Origin: Tetraselmis striata
Taxonomy: Eukaryota > Chlorophyta > Chlorodendrophyceae > Chlorodendrales > Chlorodendraceae
Direction of reading: 5' to 3'
DNA: 64,000 nt
NCBI GenBank assembly: GCA_006384855.1
Contig: VCJN01000700.1
Coordinates: forward strand, 1-64,000
Shown piece by piece: positions 1-10,392 of this stretch (positions within the stretch are counted from its first letter, which is position 1; the number at the start of each line of letters is the position of its first letter). A program made the translations under genes and the position numbers. The notes under the pieces were generated by a model. That model searched no databases, was not told the DNA's origin, and worked only from the letters and a program-made list of their open reading frames with translations.

Positions 1-1175
1 GCAGAGAGCCCGGCGGGCCGGGAGACAGGCACGCGCGCGCAAAGGCGCGCGGGACATGTGCCCGGCCGGTGCTAGGGTATCGGCCGGTGCTAGGGTATCG
101 GGCAGATTCCAACAGGGCGGCTTCGCTGCGGACCCGTCTACTTGAGGCGTTCGGCCCAGACGAGCTGGAGCAACGGGCCCTCGACCTCGGCATCTTTAGC
201 TCATCGCCTAGACTCTGTGGAGCTACTTCAGAAAGCCTACTGCTCAGTTCGCGAGTTTTGCCACTACTCGGAGAACGTTAACCCCGCGCCTTGGATGCGA
301 TTACTGCTATTGTTGTTCGGTACGTCGCCTCGATCAGTGAGCGGGGTCACACCAGTGTTGAGTCGCTACATCCCTACGTGCGAGTAATCAACATGTTCTT
401 CGACCTGCACACATCGATCCCATCTCCAAGGACTGCATGCACCTCACCGCGCGCGTCGTGGCATGATGCTCAGGCAGCGCCGCCTAGAGGCGTGACCTTG
501 CGTGTCTCGTCGCTGCATGCCGAGCAATGCCGGTTAACATCCGAGCTCATTGATGTTTCTGCTCCTCCCTCCGACTACCGGTATGGCTTCCGGGCCCGCA
601 TGCCGCGGTCATCAACCGCGGTTTTCGCCCGGGGACTTACATTCGTGTCCTATCGACTGCGGCGGGACGCACACGTTGATTCGCACATACAAATATCTTA
701 CATGTGTACCGCGAGAAGCGTTGCGCCAGCAGGCGAGGGTTGGCCCCGATATGACATGCGCTTACTGCATCTCCCTGTGGACGAGCACCCCCGCGTCGCC
801 CATCTACTCGGGTACTTGATCGACACCGTCAGTCCGTCCCTTCGGGCATTTCTTGGGCAGCCGAGACTAACTTCCATGCTGTCACTCCCCGCAAGTAGTA
901 CTCCCAAGTCGTGGACTGCGCTACCATGTCGGAGTGGATTTCTACGGCTGTTCGCCTGCTCGGTGAAGCTGCCCCTGCCGGCACCTCATGAAGCTCGCAC
1001 AGTCTTCGCAAGGGTGCGGCTTATGCCGCGAATGCTATCGGTGTCCCGATGTCCCCATCTAGCACCAAGGGGGTGGGCGCGCAACTCCTTGGATTGACTA
1101 CATCGACCTCAACGTCCTGCTTCACCTGGTGTGTGGTACTTTTTGGCCACAAGCATCGCGCTCCTTCGCCACTTA

Positions 1176-1207
<32 letters not shown>

Positions 1208-1290
1208 TATTTCTTTGCCCCTTTACGCTTTCACTGAATCTCTGCGCCAATTTCGGCTCTTGTCCGTGTAAGACAGCCTGCGCGACCTTT
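1..1290 (+). pseudogene. DIRS-like tyrosine recombinase remnant (copy 1)
   Basis: This is the decayed 3' part of a retroelement that runs off the left edge. Fragments in different frames match, in order, the recombinase at 61377-63002: the core-binding start (about 115-190), the helix containing VVRYVASISERGH (about 310-350), and the C-terminal end where the FGH-LRH signature lies (about 1140-1180). Stops and frameshifts interrupt it throughout, so it cannot make an enzyme. The segment at 1238-1285 is the reverse complement of 61018-61065, which is the 3' terminal region of the intact copy, so the element's end is near 1290. A run of 28 C bases sits at 1179-1206, and an 18-bp unit is tandemly duplicated near 62-100. 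Relation to the other copies is clear from shared words; the exact right boundary is inferred. Confidence 0.75.
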
Positions 1291-2439
1291 TATTTATAAC
1301 TACCGGTGTCAACTAGAAACTTCTTCACTACTCGCGTCGGCAATCGTTGTACTGGTCCGAAGTAATATTCGCTGTTCGAATCGAGATATAGGAGGACGGT
1401 ATCTCCGTATGGAGATACGGAATCGCGATATGGTCGCTACATGCGTGGTTTAAAAACTGGCGAGCGGCTAGTCGCTACATATCCCCTGAGTTTCCATATA
1501 TCCTATCTGCACCTCATGACGAGTCGCTGCCTGTGGGTTCTCTATGTAGCGGTTTTTTTAAATATTAATAAAGAAGAATAGAAATACTTTACGACAGTAC
1601 AGCACTACTGTTGGAGGTAGCGCCTTTGTGTCACATAGCTTTTATACAGCGCGATACTAGTAAATAGGTCGATCACCGCGCCAGGCTGGCACATGACGCT
1701 GGCGCGGCGCCTACCCGTACCGGTACCTGCTGCTACCAGAATTGCGGCGGTAAGGATTAGCGACTACTTCGTACGGTGCCGAACGCAGCAGCACCACGAC
1801 GGGCGGCGGGATCAGCCCTGAGGCCGACCGTCACACGTGCCGAGCACCTTGTCGACAACCAGCCCTCGTCAGCCCCGGCAGCGTGACACGGTTCCGGTTC
1901 GGGCCGCTGTCCCTCGGGCATACCACTTCACACAGGCAACCGTGCGCACCATGGTATCCAGCGCCATCCAGCAGCTTGTGGGCGTCGCCCCGGCTATTCG
2001 AGTACATAGGCCACAATCGGCACGGCTGGCCGGCCGTTGCGGCGCTCTGCCTCGACCGACCCGCCCCGCTACAGGCACCGAGCCTGGCCGCGCGGCCGCG
2101 CGGACGCCGCGCGCTGTGCAGGCCGACTCCCCGTCTCGGCCAGCCACCTCGCCAGATGAATCGATGACGCGGGGAAAGGCAGACCAATGGGCCCGTGAGG
2201 GCGGTGCGGAAGCCAGGTATCTGCGTCGGCAGGTGAGACCGCCTTGATACGAGCAGCACTACCTGTACTGGTAATCGTAGAAACGGAAGTAATTGATTGT
2301 ACTGGGCGCAATTGTATGGTATCCCATAGCGACCAAATAGGCCGCTAAGCCAATAAGGATGGTATGACGAGTCTACTCACGATGAACCAATCCATAAGAG
2401 TTCAACCAGCGCGGAAATGCCGTATGTTTGCTGCGGCAG
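1291..2439. other. no gene recognised; likely promoter and first exon of the cyclase
   Basis: The first part (1291-1800) is AT-richer, with scattered copies of the short words TAGCGACTA and GTACCGGTAC that recur across the window. The GC-rich part (1830-2260) is open in several frames on both strands, but nothing in it resembles a known domain. The cyclase gene needs an upstream exon for its plastid transit peptide, and that exon should lie here. I could not pick it out. Confidence 0.4.
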
Positions 2440-3432
2440 GCGGCCAAGCCAGAGGCAGAGCAGGGCACCATCTCCAGCGTGCTCCGCGCCTATGCGGGTG
2501 ACGTGACGACGGAGGTCGTAGACGTCGCTGTCGTGGGTTGCGGCCCGGCGGGGCTCGCGCTGGCGGCAGAGCTGGCGTTGCGTGGTGTGCGGGTGGTCCT
2601 TGTCGGGCTGGACAGCAAGTTCACCAACAACTACGGCGTCTGGGTGGACGAGTTCAAGGTGGGGCTCGCGATGCGCGCATGATAGCGCAAGCACCTTGCG
2701 GTTAGCGACACCATGCAGGCGTGGGTGCTGAGCCGCCGCTCGCCTTGCCCCGCCTCCCTCAGAAAGTTGGCCTGGAGCACACCTTGGACAACGTGTGGGA
2801 GGACGCCGTCTGCCACTTCGGGCTTGAGGAGAAAGTGAGCCCCTTGCGCGCATGCGGAAGGCTTGCGCTTGGGCATTGCCCTCTTCTGCCTCTCATGGCC
2901 CGGGGGTTCTGTGCAGGACAAGTTCCAGCTGGGGCGCGGGTACGGGCGAGTCAACCGCACTGCTCTGAGGACGACGCTGCTGGAGGTGCGGCACTCTGCC
3001 GGCCTGAGTGCCTTTACCGCCCTATCATCCACCGTCTGTCCTTTTTGGCCGCGCTCTGCGCCACCACTGTGACTGTTGGTCGCCCATGCCCCCCCCCTCC
3101 TCCCCCCCCCCCCCCCCCGCTGTCCCGGAAACCGCCACATCCTGTGCAGAAATGCCGCCACGCAGGCGTAGAGTTCCTGGAAGGCAAGGTGGTGGAGGTT
3201 GTTGCAGAGAGGGGCGCGGCCACGGGCAGCGTGACGCTCGAGAGCGGCCCCGTGCTGCACAGCCGCGTCGTCACACTCGCCAGCGGCGCCATCGCTGGCA
3301 AGTTTCTGAAGTTTGAGGAGCACTGCTCCTCCGTGGCTGCCCAGACGGCGTACGGCATTGAGGTACGGGCGCCCCATCCATTCCAGTCTGCGGTCCCGTT
3401 GCCCTGCCGTGCAGCAAGCCACCTCCCCTGGC

Positions 3433-3468
<36 letters not shown>

Positions 3469-5314
3469 AGCACCAATCATTTACCCTTGTGGCAGGCGAC
3501 GGTGTCTGGCTATGAGGACGTGTACGACCTGAGCAAGATGCTGTTTATGGACTACCGGCGCCACCACTGCGGCATCTACGAGGGCATGGCGCTAGAGACG
3601 CAGCCCAAGACACACCCCAACGGCAACGATGGCTACTGGTGCCCACCTTGCCCCCCTCTCCTCCCCTGCCCCAAGCAAGCGTATGCCTCACCCAGCTGCT
3701 CGATATCGTCCCATGCCGCCCCTCAAGCCCCCTCCCACCCCGCCGCCCTACCAACCTCCCTTGACTCTGTCACCTGCAGGGGCACGGCCAGTGAGGTGCC
3801 GTCCTTCCTGTACGCGATGCCGCTGAGCAACGGGCGCATCTTTCTGGAGGAGACAGCGCTGGTGGCCAAGCCGGGCGTGCCCTTCCCTGTGCTCAAGCGC
3901 CGCCTGGAGCGCCGCCTGCAGTACGCCCCTGCCCCCTCCCCCTTTGGGCGCTTCCATTGCTTGGACGGGGCGGGCGGGCTGACAGTGGACGGGCGGTGCA
4001 GGGCGCTTGGCATCAAGGTGGAGGAGGTGGCGGACGAGGAGTGGAGCTACATCCCCGTGGGCGGGCCGCTGCCGCTGCGGGATCAAGGCGTTACCGCCTT
4101 TGGTGCCGCCGCCAACATGATCCACCCCGCCACCGGCTACTCTATTGCGCGGTCCATGCGCGAGGTGTGTGACCCCCACCCTGCCGCCAGGGAGCATTGC
4201 ACCACAACGGACCGGTGGTGTTGTGACATTCGAATCGCCTTTTGAGGAAAACAAATTCTCAAGTACTTTCTGTAGAGTCTGAATTCCAGTAGAGCTTCTA
4301 CCGCCATCCGTACACCTATGCACACGCAGACATGCAGAAACTCAGCTTCCATGGGGAGTCGTGCTCCTGGCTGCCTGCATTGGAAGCGCCCTCGCTGAGA
4401 GATACCCCCCCTCTCGAATCACCCTTGCTGCTCACCTACAGGCGCCTGTCCTCGCGGAGGGCATGTTGGCCGCGCTGGCCAACGACACGGCCACCGTGGG
4501 CGAACTGAGCGAGCAGATCTGGGACGTCCTGTGGCCCCTGGAGAGGCAGCGCCAGGTGCGCCGCGCAATGCCCTGCCGGGCCCGGAGCCAGGGCCTGGGC
4601 TTGTTGGACTGCACAAGAGGCCATCGCATGTGAACGCAGTGTAGCGGCTAAATATGTGGACTGGCTGCCCCCCCCCCCCCCCCCCCCCCCCGGGCTTGCT
4701 CCCAGGCGGCGTTCCACGTGTTTGGCATGGAGCTCCTGGCGGTGCTACCCCCCAAGGCGATGAACGAGTTCTTCATCTCCTTCTTCAGCCTGCCGCCCTA
4801 CTTTTGGCAGGGCTTCCTCGGTGCCCCCCCCCCCCCCCCCCCCCCCCCCCGCGGGTCCTTGCTCTACATGTGGCAGTTGGTAATTCGAGCATGAGAGTGG
4901 CTTCCCAGCTGTACAAACATTAAGTTGAGTGTTGCTGCTTTGGTCTGCCATTAGCCCGGACAAGCTGCATAGCCCTGCAACTAGCACCGCCGCTGTACGG
5001 GCAGGGAGGGCTGTAGTGGTCGTACGTCTAAGCTTCCCCCCGCGGCATCCCCCTGCGCAGGCTCCTCGCTCAACTCGATGGAGGTGCTGCTGTTTGCGGG
5101 GCTCTTCTTTGTCAAGGCGTCCAACGACATCCGGCTGCGCCTCATGCGGCACCTCACCACCAGCCCCGCCGCGCTCTACATGCTGGACAAGTACACCAAG
5201 GGCCTGCGCAACGCGCTGCAGGCCAGCGGCAGCGGCGGAGACGGCATGCTGGCGGCGGTGGTACTGCTGGCGGTCAGCGGGCAGCTGCTGCAGGCCCAGC
5301 AGCCGCTGCTGTGA
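2440..5314 (+). CDS. LCYE: lycopene cyclase, epsilon type (N-terminal exon missing)
   Basis: Lycopene cyclases close an ionone ring at the end of lycopene in the plastid; the epsilon type leads to alpha-carotene and lutein. Proposed exons are 2440-2658, 2763-2834, 2917-2985, 3150-3362, 3496-3638, 3780-4164, 4442-4555, 4706-4820 and 5061-5314, all with GT-AG borders and matching phase, giving about 500 residues. Visible family marks in order are the dinucleotide-binding GCGPAG, NYGVW, the FMDY segment, FLYAMP, FLEET, EEWSYIPVGG, and AAANMIHPATGYS. The EEWSYIPVGG block and the FLGSSL-type C-terminus point to the epsilon rather than beta branch. An 81-nt stretch at 3921-4001 is probably a further intron, because removing it restores the family spacing between RRLQ and ALGIKV. 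C runs of 17-33 bases sit in introns 3, 4, 7 and 8. The first exon encoding the transit peptide was not found; 2440 follows a good acceptor. Confidence 0.88.
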
Positions 5315-7144
5315 TCACCCAGACGCTGGGGGAGCGAGCGGCGCATTGCAGCAGGGCGGGAGAGACACCAGGGCTGGGCTGGCAGGGGCTGATTGCGGAG
5401 TTGAAGGCCCCCGCTCGGCGACACCCCAGCAGGCAGGATGCGTGCCGGGCCCTAGCGAGCGACGCTCTTTTCGTGGGGCGGATATAGCAGCGGAGGTGTC
5501 CGGCACATGCAGGTACATTAACTTGCGCTGGTTGCAACAGCTGGTGTGAGCGTCACCGTGAGGCGGCGTGCACTAGCCCACGACTGTTGCGGCTGCGAGT
5601 GAGAAGGGACATTCGAAAGGATGGCAGTGCTCAAAAGCTGCGTGCAACCAACGTAGAAACGTCTCCAGAGATGCACCGCAGCGCCGTTCCCCAACAAGCC
5701 ATTGCCCTGTTCACACTGCCCGTACCGCAAGCGGAAGGATTATCAATAGCCTCCCCCTCCCTGCCAGGGGCACCCAGCGCCGCCAGTCTCTGAAAAGTGC
5801 GGGATGATGGCGCCAGGCGCCTGCGAATAACACAGCGGCGGCGGCCATCCATCTCATCACAGCGTTGCCCCAGCCGTGGAGCAGCAATACCGCATCACAG
5901 GATTACACGTACAGACGTGTCCTGGATGTATGCACTCCTCCATTTGCGCCAAGTACACATCTAAGTTCACGCATCCGCAATGCTGCACTACGTTACCGGG
6001 AAACTCTCCAGTAGTGACTAGGGAGAGCAACCTGATGTGAATCAGTCGGAAGTCGCTCAAGGGCCCATGATTAAGACATCCATTTACAACTTAACTGCTA
6101 CCTCCAGACAATTCAGGTGGTACCGAAAATTTACTTACCTTGATCCTGCTTTGAGCCGCCGGGATGGAGCAGGCGGTCCTGCATGGATTGTACCGTCTGG
6201 AAGCATAATGCAAGTTTCTTCTCAATCATTCATGTACGATTAGCGCTCGATTATTATTATACTATCGCCACCGGCGGAGATGCTTCTGTCAATCCTGTCT
6301 CAGTATCTCAGTCTCCTTTCTCAGCATCTCCGTAGTCAGCCTGTCCGCCTGTCATCCCGCTGGCGACCGCGGCAGCGCAGCAGCGGTCGTAGTTTATCTA
6401 TGTTATTTTTTTACTTATTGTTATTTAAATACCCGTAATCGTACTTCTACGAGTACTGCTGCATCCCTGCTCATACGTAGTAATACGAGTAATGTGTTCG
6501 TTTCAGATATAGGATGTACATCTGTATATAATAATGCGTGTGCTAGTTATTAATTGTCATCAGCATCAGCAGCATCGTCGGACCAGTGCTACTGCTGTGT
6601 GCCAGTTGCGTCGTCATCGTGTGTATATATAGATATAGCAGTGATGATGGTGGTTTTAAAGAGCAGTAATAAATACAACTTGATGCAAGGTACATATACA
6701 ATTAAAAATACAGTAGATACAAATAGATGTGAGGTACATATACAGTATGTATTTATCCATACAGTAGTCTGATGCGTCTTCCTCGTACTCGTACTTATAC
6801 GATGACGCCTACGCCAGCAGCGCGCGCGCGCGCGAGCAGCAGCAGCTCATCAGTTCAGGACATCATTATCCGGCCCTCTGCAGTCGCCCCCTCCACCCCG
6901 CCCCCTCCAGAAACAAGCACTGTATGCGCTAGGCACCCCGCTACTTGCTATCCTGCATACCTGCCTTGGCCGCCTGTCTTCTCACGGACGACAGGTTTGC
7001 CCCGCATCCCCTGTGTAAGCTCGGCGGTATGCGTCACTTGCTCCCCCCCCCCCCCCCCCCCCCCCATCCCTTGCTCAACTAGGGCAAGCCCGCTGGCAAC
7101 TCCACCGCCCTCCTACGGCTGTGCTTGCTGTACCGCTGCCACCC

Positions 7145-7185
<41 letters not shown>

Positions 7186-7708
7186 TCCCCCTTGCAAGCT
7201 CAGAAGCCTCTGCCAGCTGCCCTCGCTGTAGCATGCACATGATTTCAGCCTTCATCCCGCTGGGCTCTGCCTCACCCGGGCTCTGCCTCACCCGTCCATC
7301 GATAGCGCTGTGCCGAAACCCTAATCTCGCTGTTCGCCCTCGCCCCCGCAATGCGCCGCCCATTTGCCCCCATCCAGCCCACCGCCCGGACAGCGACCTC
7401 CACCTTCGGGTCGGATGCTTTGGGGTTATCTGGGTGTGGGCCGGTCGGCGTGTAGGCCAGACTCAGCCGGGGCGGTGGCGAGGGGCGTCTGGCAAGTTTT
7501 AGGGCTTCTGATACCCTAGCTCTCCCTCCTGCTGGGTACCGCACGACATTCATCCGGCGTTCGTGGGATACTGTATTGCGGGGAGCTGACCGCGCACCCG
7601 TCGCACGCTGCCGGCCTACTCTTCCCGCCCCGCTGCCACTCGCAGGCAGCAGCGCTTCCTTGCCCCCGGTCAGGTCTGGACAAGAAGGCAGGCAGGCGGA
7701 TAGGCGCG
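5315..7708. other. no gene recognised; 3' flank and gene-poor DNA
   Basis: The cyclase 3' untranslated region should begin here. From about 5850 to 6780 the DNA is AT-rich with no credible coding. Two long C runs lie at 7043-7065 and 7151-7182. Open frames across the latter half are proline- or glycine-rich products of those runs. The 5' leader of the complex I gene presumably lies just before 7709. Confidence 0.5.
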
Positions 7709-8116
7709 ATGGCGGCCCGCAAGGCCGTATGCGGACTGGCGGCGCAGCTGCCACCGGGCGCGGCGGTGGGGCTGACGGTGAACCAGCCGCCGGTGTCGTT
7801 TTTCCGCGAGATTGCGCGCTACGTGCCGGAGCTCATCCGACGCTACCGCCTGGAGGAGCTCGTCACCGCAAGGCAGCTCAACCAGTACGTGGGCGACATG
7901 TTCCGCGCCAACGCAGGCACCACCGACCCGCGCTCCATCAACCTGCTCGTGTTCCGCGGCCGCGAGGAGCTGGACCTCATCCAGCGCATGCACAAGCAGC
8001 GCCACCACCTCATCACCAAGTACATCCACCAGCCGCAGGAGGCCGCCGCCGCCGCCAACGCCGCCTCCAAGCGCAAAATCTCCCCCTTCCTCGCCGCCTT
8101 CTACCAGGCCAACTAG
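7709..8116 (+). CDS. NDUFA6: mitochondrial complex I subunit NDUFA6/B14
   Basis: This encodes a 135-residue protein in one exon. It resembles the B14 accessory subunit of NADH:ubiquinone oxidoreductase, an LYR-family protein of the complex I matrix arm that works with the mitochondrial acyl carrier protein. The family blocks are visible: an FREIARYVPEL helix at about residues 31-41, the QYVGDMFRANAGTTDPR block at about 59-75, a LLVFRGREEL segment, then a basic helix rich in Q, R and H. The start is an ATG in a GCGATGGC context and the stop is TAG. The LYR tripeptide expected in the first helix reads FFR here. The length fits the family. The 3' flank has a C run at 8188-8217. Confidence 0.85.
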   Translation: MAARKAVCGLAAQLPPGAAVGLTVNQPPVSFFREIARYVPELIRRYRLEELVTARQLNQYVGDMFRANAGTTDPRSINLLVFRGREELDLIQRMHKQRHHLITKYIHQPQEAAAAANAASKRKISPFLAAFYQAN

Positions 8117-8186
8117 GCCGCCCGCCCCGCCCCGCCCCTCCGCCCTCGTTAATCATAACCAGTCCACTCTCCTCTTTATGCCTTCG

Positions 8187-8217
<31 letters not shown>

Positions 8218-8339
8218 ACCCCCGCGGCTCCTCTCACGGCGAGGGGCAGCTGGGAGGGCCGCTGGGACAAGCCGGCCGCGATGAGCATCCTTTCGCAGGG
8301 CGGTCGCTGGCAGACACCTGGGCAGCAGCGGTGGCGGTC

Positions 8340-8528
8340 CGCCAGCTCAGTGGGTGTGTTTCTGACAGGGACGGGCGAGTCCCTCGTTCAGCGCAGGGTT
8401 TACACCTAAGTACACCCTAAACAAGGGAGCTGATTGCAGCCTGGATGGTGATACCGCATCCCCCAGTGATAGGCAGGTGGGACTCGGTCTTTCATTTGAG
8501 GTAGACCGGAACCAAGCCCTGGGTTCGC
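8340..8528. repeat. dispersed repeat A, first copy
   Basis: About 190 bp beginning GCCAGCTCAGTGGGTGTG and ending near CCAAGCCCTGGGTT recur with few changes at 8934-9127. The short open frames inside are products of the repeat and are not called as genes. Confidence 0.85.
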
Positions 8529-8810
8529 GTTTTCATCGTGGGCCAGCAGCACGTGTCAGCAGCACACAGGCACCGGAGCGTCACGGAGCGCCGGGAGCGT
8601 GGCACGACACATGCGCCCGGGCGTCGCGAGCCTCAGCGGTGCATCGCATACGTGCACGTCAGCCGGATACTTTCCGGGACAGCTGGGACAGCCTTGGTGG
8701 CCCGGCAGTGCCGGCCCCACACCTGGGTGGGGGACTCGGAGAAGGGCGAGGTCAGGGCCATCTCGTAGTTAGGCTTCGAGCCGGGAGGCGGTGGGTCTCG
8801 CGGCCCCAAC

Positions 8811-8933
8811 CTTTCTCAGCCCGCCGTAGGAACTGTCGGGACGAGTGGTACCCACCACTATCCCATACCAATCCACCACTGGCTTAGCTATGATGTCCAA
8901 GGACGACCAGACCGGCTCGCAGGACGCGAACGG
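8811..8933. repeat. dispersed repeat B, first copy
   Basis: About 120 bp containing CCGCCGTAGGAACTGTCG and GATGTCCAAGGACG recur at 9746-9868. In this first copy repeat B runs directly into repeat A (8934), so A and B are parts of a larger module. Confidence 0.8.
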
Positions 8934-9127
8934 CCAGCTCAGTGGGTGTGTTATTGACAGGGGCGGCCGGACGGGCGAGTCCCTCGTTCAGCGTAGGGTT
9001 TACACCTAAGCACACCCTAAACAAGGGAGCTGATTGCAGCCTGGATGGTGATACCGAATCCCCCAGTGATAGGCAGCTGGGACTCGGTCTTTCAGTTGAG
9101 GTAGACCGGAACCAAGCCCTGGGTTTG
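8934..9127. repeat. dispersed repeat A, second copy
   Basis: This is the second copy of the 190-bp repeat at 8340-8528. It differs by a few substitutions and small indels and is followed by a (TG)n run at 9151-9177. Confidence 0.85.
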
Positions 9128-9146
9128 CAATGGGCGTGTGTGTGTA

Positions 9147-9150
<4 letters not shown>

Positions 9151-9177
<27 letters not shown>
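9151..9177. repeat. (TG)n microsatellite
   Basis: A pure dinucleotide run of about 13 units, immediately downstream of the second copy of repeat A. Confidence 0.9.
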
Positions 9178-9179
<2 letters not shown>

Positions 9180-9745
9180 CAATGGTACTCGTATGCACAT
9201 TGTATACATAATGTTTATGCATGTACGAGAATATTATTATTGGGCCCCCAATAGGAATATTGGGGGGGAGTGTTGATGGTGGTAGGTTGGCGATACGGCT
9301 TTAGTATTACCACTGATTGGATCACGTATACATTGATATATGTGCACATGTGCCTCATTAGCGCGCCTGCGCTCGGAGCTGGGAGCTCGGGGCACGCTTG
9401 TCGCGGAGAGCCCGAGCGCTTGTAATTGCTTCTTATTTCTTTCCAGCAACTCATCGCCTCACACCCTCCGCCGCTGCACTCAGGCACACACACGCGAGCC
9501 GATGTCAAATTCCGCGCTCTACAGGTTATGGTAGCCCTCACGTCACAGTGAGGGTGAGGCAGTCCTGGATCACGTAGGACCTGCTGCTGAAAAGTCTTGT
9601 CTGCGCGTAGCGAGGTCGCTGTCGAACGCGGCTCGACGAACCACTCGGCTTTGCGGCGACTAATTCGCCGTGACACCCACACTCCCACCCCGACTCGACC
9701 ACTCGAGTCATCACCGCATATCCACTTGAGACGTCCTGTCAGCGT

Positions 9746-9868
9746 TTTCTCAATCCGCCGTAGGAACTGTCGCGACGAGTGGTACTCACCACTATCCCAC
9801 ACCGATCCACCATTGGCTTAGCCATGATGTCCAAGGACGGCCGGACCGGCTTGCAGGACGCGAGCGGC
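9746..9868. repeat. dispersed repeat B, second copy
   Basis: This copy of the block at 8811-8933 has scattered substitutions and is followed by a different 3' sequence. The stretch 9178-9745 between the repeats and 9869-10390 after them hold nothing I recognise. Confidence 0.8.
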
Positions 9869-10392
9869 CAGCCCGACGACTGGCAGGGCGACGACTCACG
9901 GGGAGCGCATCTCATGACCCCTGCTTTTGTCGCCGCTGGCGGAGATGCAGGGGCAGATGTCCCGCCGGGTGAGAGTAGATACATCAGGGCGCTCGACATA
10001 GATATAGCCGCATTATTCGAATAATACTGTACCGCCCCCGAAAGGTCCAATTATGCTAACAATGGGCTGTAGTTTTTCTGCAGTACGAGCAGAGCTCATG
10101 GTCGACCTATAGGATAATCGTCGTTGATAATCCTTATGTCATCGAATGCCTGATGATAGTAATCGTAATTATATCGCTGTGCATCGGTACGCATTCCTTT
10201 ACCCTTATCTAATTTGGAGAAACGTGCGTGTATTTTGTCATGATATATGGGCAGTACACAATATGAAGATGCCAATAGTGCCATCCGAAATCGATCCGCA
10301 ACACGACTAAGATGTATATTTCTACTTTCCCGATGTGACTGGCGAGTCAGCTTAATGGGACAGCTGGGGCAGACCCTAGCGCATGTGACTGC

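Noticed and set aside
1837..2259. Overlapping 130-140-residue open frames on both strands upstream of the cyclase
   Set aside because: Both are Arg/Pro/Ala-rich as expected for random GC-rich DNA, and neither shows a transit peptide leading in phase into the cyclase.
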